A stretch of 64,000 bases of DNA from Gordonibacter sp. Marseille-P4307 (GCF_900604965.1 NZ_UWPD01000001.1:1132642-1196641), one strand, 5' to 3'. Positions 52,800 to 61,175 are shown, numbered from the stretch's first letter. A program made the numbers and translations. Notes: generated from the sequence alone by a model not told the origin.

Positions 52800-53180
52800 A
52801 TGGCTAAGGCTACCTTTTACAAGTGCAACGAATCCGGCGACATTGTCGTGAAGCTTGCGGGCGGTTCTGCCAGCCCTGCTTGCTGCGGCAAGGACATGGT
52901 CGAGCTCAAGGCCAACACCACCGACGCCGCCACCGAGAAGCACGTTCCCGTCGTTTCGATTGACGGAGACGTTCTCACGGCTACTGTGGGCGAGGTCGAG
53001 CATCCCATGCTCGACGAGCATTTCATTAATTTCGTGTACGTCGAGACCGAGTCCAGCATGCTGGTGAAGCAGCTCAATCCCGGCGAGGCTCCCACCGCCT
53101 CGTTCAACCTCAACGGCGAGAAGGCCGTTGCCGTGTACGAGTACTGCAATCTTCACGGTCTGTGGGTCGCCGAGCTGTAG
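52800..53180 (+). CDS. Desulfoferrodoxin-type superoxide reductase
   Basis: A 126-residue cytoplasmic protein that reduces superoxide to peroxide. The active iron site is complete: H48 (EKHVP), H68 and H74 (EHPMLDEH), C116 and H119 (EYCNLHG). The N-terminal desulforedoxin-like module keeps C9, C28 and C29 (PACCGK), but the second Cys of the CxxC is Ser12 (CNES), so the accessory rubredoxin-type iron is probably not bound normally. ATG 52800 follows GAGAGGA. It is monocistronic, with a strong terminator. Confidence 0.92.
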   Translation: MAKATFYKCNESGDIVVKLAGGSASPACCGKDMVELKANTTDAATEKHVPVVSIDGDVLTATVGEVEHPMLDEHFINFVYVETESSMLVKQLNPGEAPTASFNLNGEKAVAVYEYCNLHGLWVAEL

Positions 53181-53208
53181 CAAGGATTTCGCGCATATCG
53201 CTTCACGT

Positions 53209-53239
53209 AGAAAAGAGCACCCGTCGGGTGCTCTTTTCT
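53209..53239 (+). terminator. Terminator after the superoxide reductase gene
   Basis: AGAAAAGAGCACCCG pairs with CGGGTGCTCTTTTCT; symmetrical with A- and T-tracts on both sides. Confidence 0.85.
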
Positions 53240-53375
53240 ATTGGTTGGGACGAATCGTTTTAAATCGGTCGCTAATCAGGTGCTTTGTCGGATGTTTTTA
53301 ATCTCCCGCTGCCTATAAGTAGTCATGTAATTCAAAATACTATTAAAAAATGTACCAAATATGCAAAATAAAGTA

Positions 53376-53381
53376 TATAAT
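53376..53381 (+). promoter_or_regulatory. -10 box of the small membrane peptide gene
   Basis: Perfect TATAAT, 30 bases before the start codon, within a strongly AT-rich 130-bp stretch. Confidence 0.6.
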
Positions 53382-53411
53382 GTCCCTATCGGACGATCGA
53401 AGGAGGAGATC

Positions 53412-53510
53412 ATGACTAACAAAGACTTCTTCATGGCCGTTGCGGAGAGCGCGTTTGCGGCTTCGGCAATCTGCGTCCTGCTTACGGCAGCTATCGCCTT
53501 CGCGCTGTAA
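53412..53510 (+). CDS. 32-residue single-pass membrane peptide
   Basis: ATG 53412 follows AGGAGGAG (53401-53408), one of the strongest ribosome sites in the window, and a perfect TATAAT lies just upstream. The peptide has a short polar N-terminus (MTNKDFFMAVAES) and then one hydrophobic helix (AFAASAICVLLTAAIAFAL). No family is recognised. A 13-bp perfect stem overlaps its last codons and stop. It resembles regulatory or structural small membrane proteins in size, but the function is unknown. Confidence 0.6.
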   Translation: MTNKDFFMAVAESAFAASAICVLLTAAIAFAL

Positions 53511-53525
53511 CCCGAAGGCGATAGC
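53490..53525 (+). terminator. Hairpin overlapping the end of the small peptide gene
   Basis: GCTATCGCCTTCG (53490-53502) pairs perfectly with CGAAGGCGATAGC (53513-53525). A TTTT tract comes only 20 bases later, so termination is likely but not classical. Confidence 0.55.
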
Positions 53526-53564
53526 AAGGCGCCCGGCCCGTTTTGCATTCTGCGGTCGTTCGGG

Positions 53565-54491
53565 CTACTCGCTTCCCTTGACCTTGCGCGCGATGCGGTC
53601 GGCCACCGAAATGTCGGTGCGTCTGTCTTGTCCCCAGAACGCCAGGGCCACCATGCCGGGACCGACGTGACAGCCTACGACCGGGCCGATGGCTCCCTCG
53701 ACGAGCAGCGGTTCGCATCCCGCGTTCGCGATGTACTCTTCAAGTTTTTGGACGTCTTCGGGACAGTCCGCCGTTCCGGTTACCGCGTAGCTTTCCGCCG
53801 ATCGGTCGGCGCGCTCTTCGTACAGGGAAGCCAGCTGCTTGAGTCCCTTCTTTCGTCCGCGTGCGATTCCCTTCACGGAAAGGGATCCGTCGGCGGCAAC
53901 GTAGAGCAGCGGCTTCACGTCGAGCTTGCTTCCAGCGAAGGCAACCGAAGACGGGATGCGCCCGCCGCGGCGAAGGCTCTCCAGATCCTCCACCATGAAG
54001 TAGATGTTTACGAAGTACTGAGCCTCTTCAGCCCATTCGGCCAGCTCGAGCGCGCTCAAGCCCCGCTCTTGCTGTCTGAGGGCCTCGAAGACCAGAAGCC
54101 CTTCCCCCGAAGAGGCGAGATGGGTGTCGACTACGTAGAGTTCGGAGGAGGGGTTTTCGGCAAGCAGGCGGTCGCGTACCAGGATCGCGGCGTCGTAGCT
54201 TCCCGAGAGGGCCGACGAGAAGCTGAGGTACACGGTGGGTACGCCCGATGCGATCGCGCGGCCGAACACGTCTTCGAAAACCGGGATGGGAACCTGGGCC
54301 GTTGTGGGTTGTTCGCCGTTTCGCATGCGGTCGTAGAACGAGGACGGATCTCCCGATTGCCAGAGATCGTCGTGGAATTCTTCCTGATCGAAGAAGTAGG
54401 GGAACCGAATCAGCTCGACGCCTTCCCGGGATACGATATGAGAGGGGAGGTCGCAGCACGAATCGATGATAAGGTTGCAGCGATAGCTCAT
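53565..54491 (-). CDS. DegV-family fatty-acid-binding protein, second paralogue
   Basis: A 308-residue DegV/FakB-type protein. LIIDSCCDLP, VYLSFSSALSGSYDAA, VDTHLASSGEGLLVFEA, LRRGGRIPSSVA and GPGMVALAFWG are in the family positions. It is clearly diverged from the copy at 44845-45720, so they probably bind different fatty acids. The gene is alone on the minus strand, convergent with the small peptide gene. Confidence 0.9.
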   Translation of the reverse strand: MSYRCNLIIDSCCDLPSHIVSREGVELIRFPYFFDQEEFHDDLWQSGDPSSFYDRMRNGEQPTTAQVPIPVFEDVFGRAIASGVPTVYLSFSSALSGSYDAAILVRDRLLAENPSSELYVVDTHLASSGEGLLVFEALRQQERGLSALELAEWAEEAQYFVNIYFMVEDLESLRRGGRIPSSVAFAGSKLDVKPLLYVAADGSLSVKGIARGRKKGLKQLASLYEERADRSAESYAVTGTADCPEDVQKLEEYIANAGCEPLLVEGAIGPVVGCHVGPGMVALAFWGQDRRTDISVADRIARKVKGSE

Positions 54492-54681
54492 GGCGGTCCT
54501 TTCCGGCCGGGTTAACCGTTCGGGAGTATCCTAGCAAACAGCTTCGGTTTTCGGTAGGCGGCCGGCCTCGTCAACGGCGGTATGCTCCCAAGCCGGCTGC
54601 GGTCGCGTGCGGGGAGACGGGGGTGCCGGTTCGTTGACGAAATGTTCCGCTCGGTGTACACCGCGCATGGAAAAACGGAAA

Positions 54682-54710
54682 CAGGCCGGAAGCTTGAAGC
54701 TTCCGGCCTG
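54682..54710 (-). terminator. Terminator of tRNA-Pro
   Basis: A 14-bp perfect stem CAGGCCGGAAGCTT/AAGCTTCCGGCCTG; read on the minus strand it is followed by TTTCCGTTTTT. Confidence 0.8.
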
Positions 54711-54718
54711 CGTTTTCG

Positions 54719-54795
<77 letters not shown>

Positions 54796-54831
54796 TTGCG
54801 CATGCCCGTATCGTTCACAGGCAGCTCAGAT

Positions 54832-54860
54832 ATAGTAACCTTGCCCGCTTTTCGTTGCAA
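54832..54860 (-). promoter_or_regulatory. Promoter of tRNA-Pro
   Basis: Read on the minus strand: TTGCAA (54860-54855), a 17-bp spacer, TACTAT (54837-54832). Confidence 0.6.
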
Positions 54861-55004
54861 GACTTTATTTGCAAATCCGTTGTTTTCATTTTCCCTCGAA
54901 CTGTCGAAGCCTGAAGGAGGAAACCGTATGCGCCGACGTTGGGGCTTTCGCTGCAGTTTGTCTGGATGCTCTGTGTGCGCACGAGGTGGGGGCGCGTATC
55001 ATCG

Positions 55005-55010
55005 TAGAAT
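55005..55010 (+). promoter_or_regulatory. -10 box for a probably leaderless vanZ-like transcript
   Basis: TAGAAT ends six bases before the A of ATG 55017, the same geometry as at uvrC. No ribosome binding site precedes the ATG. Confidence 0.5.
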
Positions 55011-55016
55011 CGGGTG

Positions 55017-55511
55017 ATGGGAAAAACCGGACATATCGAAGCGCCGCCTGCGCTGCGCCGTCGCAGGAAGGCGGCGTACTGCATCGCTTCTTGGGTGCTG
55101 GTTGCAGCATGGGCTTTCCTCATCTGGTACGTGAGCGCCCATACAGGCGCCGAGGTCGATAACGATTTCGGGCTTGTCACGCAGCTGAAGCAGATGCTGT
55201 ACGATTTCGCCGCTCCGATCCTGGGAAGCGGGATCGACGTTTCGGCGGCGGGTCACTTCTTCGAATACTTCGTTTTGGGTGCGCTTCTGGTCAACGGCCT
55301 TGCGTGCCATCTCGATCTGTCGGCGGCTCTGCCCCTGTCGGTCGCGCTTGCTAGCGCTTACGGCGTGTTCGACGAATTCCATCAGTTCTACGTTCCGGGG
55401 CGCTCGTGCGATCCCCTCGATTGGGCCGTGGACACGGTTGCGGTCGTGGCCGCGGCGGCTCTCTGCGCTTTCGCCTTCCGTTCACCGAGCGAAAAATCTA
55501 CCAGCAAGTAA
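55017..55511 (+). CDS. VanZ-like family membrane protein
   Basis: A 164-residue membrane protein with about four helices. The family pattern is visible: WAFLIWYVSAHTG after helix 1, HFFEYFVLGALL, and the conserved acidic-aromatic GVFDEFHQFYVPGRSCDPLDWAVDT. VanZ proteins affect teicoplanin resistance in some organisms, but most chromosomal members have no known role. GTG 55014 is an alternative start one codon earlier. Confidence 0.85.
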   Translation: MGKTGHIEAPPALRRRRKAAYCIASWVLVAAWAFLIWYVSAHTGAEVDNDFGLVTQLKQMLYDFAAPILGSGIDVSAAGHFFEYFVLGALLVNGLACHLDLSAALPLSVALASAYGVFDEFHQFYVPGRSCDPLDWAVDTVAVVAAAALCAFAFRSPSEKSTSK

Positions 55512-55539
55512 CGTTCGACGTCGGTTTTCCCCCGTTAAG

Positions 55540-55545
55540 TACAAT
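55540..55545 (+). promoter_or_regulatory. -10 box upstream of the ech operon
   Basis: TACAAT, about 105 bases before the echA start. Confidence 0.4.
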
Positions 55546-55650
55546 CGATTGCGAGAGGGGTTGTCCGACCGAGTTCCCATACGGGGTATGAAGCGTCCCG
55601 CTTCGCTCGAGGCCTCTTCGGTTGTTTCCGTCGATCGCAAAGGAGTCCTC

Positions 55651-57567
55651 GTGGCATACATCGGTTTGCTTGTCGCCGTGCCGCTCGTTACGGGCATCGC
55701 GCTTCTGTTCGCCAAAAGCGACGAAGTCCGCGCGCCGATCGTGTGGGGGGGAGCGATTGCTACCGCGGTCCTCTCTGTCGCATCGGTCCTTTCGTTTCTC
55801 GGGACGCCCTGGGTGCTGATCGATTTTCGCTCTGCGTGGTTCGATATGCTGGCGACGCTTGCAGGTCTGGCCGCTTCGGGCACGGTCGTATACTTCGGCA
55901 TCAAGTGGAAAAAGCCGTTCGCCGTCGCGCTTGCCGCCGTCCAGATCGCATGCACCCTCGCATTCGAATTTTTGTTCGCGCACGGCATCGAAGTGCGCCA
56001 GGGGCTCTATGTCGACTCGCTTTCGCTGGTCATGGCGTTGATTATCGGTACCATCGGGAGCGGGATCTGCGTGTACGCCCTGGGTTACATGAAAGACTTC
56101 CAGCATCATCACGGTTCGGACGACGATCGGCGCCACCACTTCTTCGCCCTCATGTTCGTCTTTCTCTCCGCGATGTTCGTCATCGTGTTCTCGAACAATC
56201 TGGCTTGGGTGTTTGCGGGTTGGGAAATCACCACCGTCTGCTCGTTCCTGCTGATCGGGTATACGCGCACCCCGGAGGCGATCGACAACTCGTTCAGGCA
56301 GATCATGATGAACATGGCGGGCGGGATCGCGTTAGCGGTGGGGCTCATGCTGGTGGCGCTTGACTTCCGCACGCTGTCCATGGCCGACTTCATTGCGCTT
56401 GGCGTTGAGTATCCGCAGATCGCAGCAGTTCCAGCCTGTGCATTCGCCTTCGCCGGCCTGACCAAGGCCGCCCAGATGCCCTTCCATACCTGGCTTCTGG
56501 GCGCGATGGTGGCGCCTACGCCCACCAGTGCGCTCCTGCATTCGTCCACCATGGTGAAGGCGGGCGTATTCTTGCTGGTTAAGCTCGCTCCCATCTTCTT
56601 CGTGTGCGCAGCGCCCTCGCTCATGGTCATCGGCGTCGGCGGTCTGACGTTTCTTGTCTGCTCGTTCATGGCTATCTCGCAGTCCAATGCTAAGCGCGTT
56701 CTGGCATATTCGACCGTTGCGAACCTCGGTCTCATCGTGGCTTGCGCGGGTGTGGGAACCGCTGAAGCCGTGTGGGCGGCTATTCTGCTCATCGTGTTCC
56801 ATGCTGCGGCGAAATCGCTTTTGTTCCTGTGCGTGGGAACCGCCGAGCACCATATCGGCAGCCGCGACATCGAAGATATGGATCTGCTGTTCGAACGCAT
56901 GCCCAATCTGGCGCGTTACATGATGATCGGCATCATGTGCATGTTCATCGCGCCGTTCGGCATGCTTATCGCGAAGTGGGCCGCGCTTGTTTCGTTCGCA
57001 GACACGCATCAGTTCGCCCTCATCATGTTCCTAGCTTTCGGGTCGGGCGCAACCTTTCTGTTCTGGGCGAAGTGGCTGGGCAAACTTTCGGGGATCGCGG
57101 CTGATCAGGACAATGTCGAGCTGGATGTGCACACCTCCGAGTGGGTCGCCCTCAACGTGATGGCCGCCGCGGCCCTGGTTTCGACCATCTTGCTGCCGGT
57201 GTTCTCGTTCGCGTTCGTCGAGCCCTACATCGTCGGCGTGTTCGGAACGCTGGGCCAAAACATCGCGACCGACAACCTGTGGGTGGCATCTATCCTGGCG
57301 GCCTTCGCGCTGGCCGTCTTCTTCGCCCGCGTCAAGCGCACGACGCAGCAGAAGGGCGCGGTGTATCTGTCGGGCGTTGCCGTCGATGGGGATGCACGCA
57401 CCTTCCGCGATTCGCTGACGCGCGAGGCGACCGCTTCGACGCGCAACATGTATCTCGAAGAATACTTCGGCGAAGCGCGCTGGCGCCCGATAGGGGAGGC
57501 GGCGTGTACGGCGGTTATCGTGTGCTGCTTCCTGTACGGCTTCGTCCAGTTCGGTCTGTTCGCGTAG
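55651..57567 (+). CDS. echA: Ech-type hydrogenase proton/ion-translocating subunit (NuoL/MrpA-like)
   Basis: A 638-residue antiporter-like membrane subunit. At least fourteen helices are apparent. The conserved core GLTKAAQMPFHTWLLGAMVAPTPTSALLHSSTMVKAG (about residues 270-306) includes the functional Lys and His, and NNLAWVFAGWEITTVCSFLLIG carries the key Glu. GTG 55651 follows AAAGGAG. The longer open frame upstream is a vanZ shadow. It is the first of six collinear ech genes. Confidence 0.9.
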   Translation: MAYIGLLVAVPLVTGIALLFAKSDEVRAPIVWGGAIATAVLSVASVLSFLGTPWVLIDFRSAWFDMLATLAGLAASGTVVYFGIKWKKPFAVALAAVQIACTLAFEFLFAHGIEVRQGLYVDSLSLVMALIIGTIGSGICVYALGYMKDFQHHHGSDDDRRHHFFALMFVFLSAMFVIVFSNNLAWVFAGWEITTVCSFLLIGYTRTPEAIDNSFRQIMMNMAGGIALAVGLMLVALDFRTLSMADFIALGVEYPQIAAVPACAFAFAGLTKAAQMPFHTWLLGAMVAPTPTSALLHSSTMVKAGVFLLVKLAPIFFVCAAPSLMVIGVGGLTFLVCSFMAISQSNAKRVLAYSTVANLGLIVACAGVGTAEAVWAAILLIVFHAAAKSLLFLCVGTAEHHIGSRDIEDMDLLFERMPNLARYMMIGIMCMFIAPFGMLIAKWAALVSFADTHQFALIMFLAFGSGATFLFWAKWLGKLSGIAADQDNVELDVHTSEWVALNVMAAAALVSTILLPVFSFAFVEPYIVGVFGTLGQNIATDNLWVASILAAFALAVFFARVKRTTQQKGAVYLSGVAVDGDARTFRDSLTREATASTRNMYLEEYFGEARWRPIGEAACTAVIVCCFLYGFVQFGLFA

Positions 57568-57582
57568 GGAAAGGTTGAAACG

Positions 57583-58452
57583 ATGTCACTGATCTCGATT
57601 CTCATCAGCACCGTTCTCTTCGCGCTGATAGCGCCGGCGCTGGGGTGTCTTCTGGCGGGGCTTGACCGCATCGTCTCGGCGCGCATGCAGGGTCGTGTGG
57701 GGCCGCCCTTGCTCCAGCCGTACTATGACGTCCGCAAGCTTCTGATGAAGTCGGACGTTTCGGTTGGCGGCGCCGACGGGGTGTACGTAACCTGCGCCTG
57801 CGTGTTCACCGCGTTTGCGGGAGGCATCTTCTTTTCGGGTGGGAACCTTCTTATGAGCTCGTTTATCGTCACGCTTGCGGGCATCTTCTTCATCGTCGCG
57901 GCGTATTCGTCGCGCAGCCCCTTCGCCGAGGTGGGTGCTGCTCGCGAAACGCTGCAGGTCATGGCGTACGAGCCGATGGTGATTCTCATGACCGTCGCAT
58001 TCTACCTGGCGGTGGGTTCTTTCAACGCGTCGGCGGCGTTCGATCTGGATGCGCCCGCGTTCACTCGGATCTGGCTCGTGTTCCTCGGGTTTCTATTCAT
58101 CCTCACCATCAAGCTGCGTAAATCTCCGTTCGATCTGTCGTATTCCCACCACGCCCACCAGGAGCTTGTGAAGGGCATCACAACCGAGATGAGCGGTCCT
58201 ACGCTCGCCAAGGTGGAGCTGATGCACTGGGCCGAGAACATCCTGTTTCTCGGATGGGTGGGCATCTTCTTCGTGTGGGGAGGGCCTGCCACCATCGCCG
58301 TCGGCATCGCCGCCGCGCTTCTCGCATGGTTTTTCGAGATCTGGATAGACAATAACTTCGCGCGCGTGAAGTGGCAGCTCATGCTGAAGTCTGCATGGGC
58401 GGTTACGCTGGTTGCCGGTGGTTTGAACATCGCCTGGCTGATGTTTCTGTAA
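57583..58452 (+). CDS. echB: Ech-type hydrogenase membrane subunit (NuoH-like)
   Basis: A 289-residue membrane anchor of the complex I subunit 1 family, with about eight helices. The cytoplasmic loop after helix 1 has ARMQGRVGPPLLQPYYDVRKL, the quinone-module loop sequence retained in hydrogenases, and SPFAEVGAARETLQVMAYEP and KLRKSPFDLSYSHHAHQE are typical. It connects the hydrogenase module to the ion-pumping subunit. Confidence 0.92.
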   Translation: MSLISILISTVLFALIAPALGCLLAGLDRIVSARMQGRVGPPLLQPYYDVRKLLMKSDVSVGGADGVYVTCACVFTAFAGGIFFSGGNLLMSSFIVTLAGIFFIVAAYSSRSPFAEVGAARETLQVMAYEPMVILMTVAFYLAVGSFNASAAFDLDAPAFTRIWLVFLGFLFILTIKLRKSPFDLSYSHHAHQELVKGITTEMSGPTLAKVELMHWAENILFLGWVGIFFVWGGPATIAVGIAAALLAWFFEIWIDNNFARVKWQLMLKSAWAVTLVAGGLNIAWLMFL

Positions 58453-58464
58453 GGAGGGGGCATC

Positions 58465-58908
58465 ATGAGCTACCTGTCGAAATCTCCCTGGGTCGTGCAC
58501 TACGACGCCTCGAGCTGCAACGGTTGCGATATCGAGATCCTTGCGGCCCTCTGCCCGGGATTCGACGCCGAGCGATTCGGCGTGGTGAATACGGGGAACC
58601 CCAAGCACGCCGATATCTTTTTGGTTACGGGGTCGGTCAACGAGCGCAATGCGCCCATCGTCAAGCAGATCTACGACCAGATGGTCGAACCCAAGGTGGT
58701 TGTGGCATGCGGGGTGTGCGCCTGTTCGGGCGGCATCTTCCACGACTGCTACAACATCTTAGGCGGAGTCGACAAGGTGATCCCCGTCGATGTCTATGCT
58801 CCGGGATGCGCCATTCGCCCCGAGTCGATCATCGATGCGGTGGTGGAGGCGACCAAGATCCTCGAAGAGAAGGCCGAAGCGCTTGCGCTTGCCAGGAAGG
58901 GGGCGTAA
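58465..58908 (+). CDS. echC: Ech-type hydrogenase small subunit (NuoB-like)
   Basis: A 147-residue subunit carrying the [4Fe-4S] cluster nearest the active site. Ligands are in SSCNGCDIEIL (C18, C21), ACGVCACSGG (C82-C87 region) and YAPGCAIRPE (C115). ATG 58465 follows AAGGAGGGG. The stop TAA overlaps the next ATG by one base. Confidence 0.93.
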   Translation: MSYLSKSPWVVHYDASSCNGCDIEILAALCPGFDAERFGVVNTGNPKHADIFLVTGSVNERNAPIVKQIYDQMVEPKVVVACGVCACSGGIFHDCYNILGGVDKVIPVDVYAPGCAIRPESIIDAVVEATKILEEKAEALALARKGA

Positions 58909-59426
58909 TGGACTTCAAGGGCACGTTTTCCGATTTGGCGCCCGATCGCGTTCATGACGAGGCGGTTCTCAGAATGGACGGGGGCTGGCGCTTGGCGAAT
59001 GTTCACGGGGTGAACGCCGAATCCGGCGTCGATGTGTACTACACCTACGTCAAAGACGGCGTATTCGAGAACCTGGTGGTGCGGGGGATTGGTCCCGATA
59101 CGCCGGTTCCCAGCGTGACCGATGTGTACTTCTCCGCGTTCGTGTTCGAGAACGAGACGCGCGAGCTGTTCGGGGTCGATGTGCACGACATAGCGCTCGA
59201 TTTCGGCGGCACGCTGTACGGCACTGCGGAAACCGAACCGATGACGTTTATCTCTCCCGAACAGAAAGAGGCGAAGGAGAAGGCCAAGAAGGCGGCGTTG
59301 GCCAAGGCGGCTCGCGAGCGCAAGGCCGCAGCCGAAGCGGCGAAGGCTGCGCGGGAATCGGAATCCGGCGAAGCGGAAGACGCGCGGGCCGACGTATCAG
59401 ACGAGACGAAAGCAGGGGAGAGGTAA
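58908..59426 (+). CDS. echD: Ech-type hydrogenase subunit (NuoC-like) with charged C-terminal tail
   Basis: A 172-residue 30-kDa-subunit homologue. The core (1-120) has FSAFVFENETRELFGVDV, the family signature. From about residue 122 it continues as a long Lys/Glu/Ala-rich tail (KEKAKKAALAKAARERK region) that is probably helical and is not part of the usual fold. ATG 58908 overlaps the echC stop. Confidence 0.9.
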   Translation: MDFKGTFSDLAPDRVHDEAVLRMDGGWRLANVHGVNAESGVDVYYTYVKDGVFENLVVRGIGPDTPVPSVTDVYFSAFVFENETRELFGVDVHDIALDFGGTLYGTAETEPMTFISPEQKEAKEKAKKAALAKAARERKAAAEAAKAARESESGEAEDARADVSDETKAGER

Positions 59427-59427
59427 G

Positions 59428-60516
59428 ATGGGCAAGGCAACCGTTATACCGTTCGGGCCGCACCATCCGGTGCTTCCCGAGCCCATCCACGTCGATCTGG
59501 TGGTGCAAGACGAGCGCGTCATCGAGGCGCTGCCCCAGATCGGGTTCATCCACCGCGGCCTCGAGCGCTTGGTTCAAACGAAGGACTACAACCAGTTCAT
59601 CTATGTGGCGGAGCGCATCTGCGGCATCTGCGCCTTCGGGCACTCCCTCGGCTATGCCGAGACGGTCGAGCAGCTCATGGGGGTCGAGGCGCCCAAGCGC
59701 GCCCAGTACCTCCGCGTGATCTGGCACGAGCTGTCCCGCGTTCACTCCCATCTGCTGTGGATGGGCCTCGCGGCCGACGCATTTGGTTTCGAGAGCCTGT
59801 TCATGCACTGCTGGCGTCTGCGCGAACGCGTGCTCGACATCTTCGAGAAGACCACGGGCGGGCGCGTCATCATGTCGGTGAACCGCGTCGGCGGCGTTGC
59901 GCGCGATATCGATCGGGGCCAGTTCGATCGCATCGTGACGGTGCTCGAGGGGATTAAAGGCGAGTACGGCCAGATCCTCAATACCTTCTTGAACAACAAC
60001 TCGGTTCGCAATCGCCTGGTCGGCATCGGGCATATCGGCACCGAGGATGCCAAGGCGCTGGGGATGCTGGGTCCGTTCGGGCGCGCTTCCAACATCGCCT
60101 ACGACGTGCGTTCGCTCGGCATCGGGGCGTACGGGGATCTGAGCGACTTCGACATGGTGCTGTCTGAAGATGGCGATTGCTATGCGCGCGCTGCGGTTCG
60201 CGGCAGGGAAGTGCTTCAGTCCATCGAAATCATCAAGGAGATGATCGCCCGCATTCCTGATGGCGATATCCTCGTTCCGGTGAAGGGCAATCCCGTCGAT
60301 GGAGCCGAGGCGTGTTCGGTGGTCGAGCAGCCGCGCGGCGAATGCTACTACTACGCTAAGGGCAACGGCACGAAGTTCCTCGAGCGAATGCGTATGAGAA
60401 CGCCCACGTCCATGAATCTGGGCGGTATGGCCAAAGCGCTTGCAGGATGCGATCTGGCGGACGTCAACATGATCATCCTGACCATCGATCCGTGTATCAG
60501 CTGTTCGGAAAGGTAG
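59428..60516 (+). CDS. echE: Ech-type [NiFe] hydrogenase large subunit
   Basis: The 362-residue catalytic subunit of group 4. Both nickel-ligand pairs are present, RICGICAFGHS (C65, C68) and the C-terminal DPCISCSER (C356, C359), so this is a hydrogenase, not complex I NuoD. The protein stops right after that Arg, exactly where homologues such as HycE are cleaved, so no maturation peptide is present. ATG 59428 is one base after the echD stop. H2 is made or used with ferredoxin as partner. Confidence 0.94.
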   Translation: MGKATVIPFGPHHPVLPEPIHVDLVVQDERVIEALPQIGFIHRGLERLVQTKDYNQFIYVAERICGICAFGHSLGYAETVEQLMGVEAPKRAQYLRVIWHELSRVHSHLLWMGLAADAFGFESLFMHCWRLRERVLDIFEKTTGGRVIMSVNRVGGVARDIDRGQFDRIVTVLEGIKGEYGQILNTFLNNNSVRNRLVGIGHIGTEDAKALGMLGPFGRASNIAYDVRSLGIGAYGDLSDFDMVLSEDGDCYARAAVRGREVLQSIEIIKEMIARIPDGDILVPVKGNPVDGAEACSVVEQPRGECYYYAKGNGTKFLERMRMRTPTSMNLGGMAKALAGCDLADVNMIILTIDPCISCSER

Positions 60517-60522
60517 GCGGGC

Positions 60523-61149
60523 ATGGGAGTGTTCGAGCTGGGGAAGATGACCCTCGAAGGGCTGTTCAAGAAGCCCGAGACCGTCCTGTATCCTTTCGAG
60601 ACGGTGACCGAGCCACCGGGTTTTCGGGGGCATATCGAAATCGACGAGACGAAATGCATTTTGTGCAGCATGTGTGCGCGCGCGTGCACAACGGGGTGCA
60701 TCGAGGTCGATAAAAAGGGAAGCACCTGGTCGATCAAGCCGTTTGCCTGCGTGCAGTGCGGCTTGTGCGTAGAGGTGTGCCCGAAGAGCTGCCTTGCCAT
60801 GGAGGTATCGCGCACTGCGGTTGGGCGCAAGCCTTCGGAGATCGTGCTGGTCGTTCCCGAGAAGCCCAAACCCGAGCGCAAGCCTCGCCCCGCAGTTGCG
60901 GCAAAGGGAGTGGCCGCGCCGGCAGACGACGATCCGAAGGTCGCCGACGAAGGGGCGAAGGCACCCCTTTCGCCCGAGCTGGAGGCCGAGATAGCCAAGC
61001 GCATCGAAGGGCTCGACCCCGAGCGCGCCGAGAAGGTGCGCGCCGGTCTTATCGCGCGCGCCCGACGTGCGGAGGCTCAGAAGAAAACCGGTGGTCAGAC
61101 TGCCGAGGCGGAGACGAAGGCCCCGGTGCCCGAGGGTGTCGAGGCATAG
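60523..61149 (+). CDS. echF: Ech-type hydrogenase ferredoxin-like subunit with long tail
   Basis: A 208-residue NuoI-like subunit. Two [4Fe-4S] sites are visible, CILCSMCARAC (about 46-56) and CVQCGLCVEVC (about 77-87), near the end of a normal 115-residue core. Roughly 95 further residues form a Pro/Lys then Glu/Ala/Arg-rich extension (KPKPERKPRP, then ELEAEIAKRIEGLDPERAEK). It parallels the tail of echD. It ends the operon before a strong bidirectional terminator. Confidence 0.92.
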   Translation: MGVFELGKMTLEGLFKKPETVLYPFETVTEPPGFRGHIEIDETKCILCSMCARACTTGCIEVDKKGSTWSIKPFACVQCGLCVEVCPKSCLAMEVSRTAVGRKPSEIVLVVPEKPKPERKPRPAVAAKGVAAPADDDPKVADEGAKAPLSPELEAEIAKRIEGLDPERAEKVRAGLIARARRAEAQKKTGGQTAEAETKAPVPEGVEA

Positions 61150-61175
61150 GGCCTCGACACCCTCTCAGAGCATGC

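Noticed and set aside
55651-61149. Respiratory complex I fragment instead of a hydrogenase
   Set aside because: The large subunit keeps both CxxC nickel-ligand pairs, and the order matches six-subunit Ech hydrogenases.
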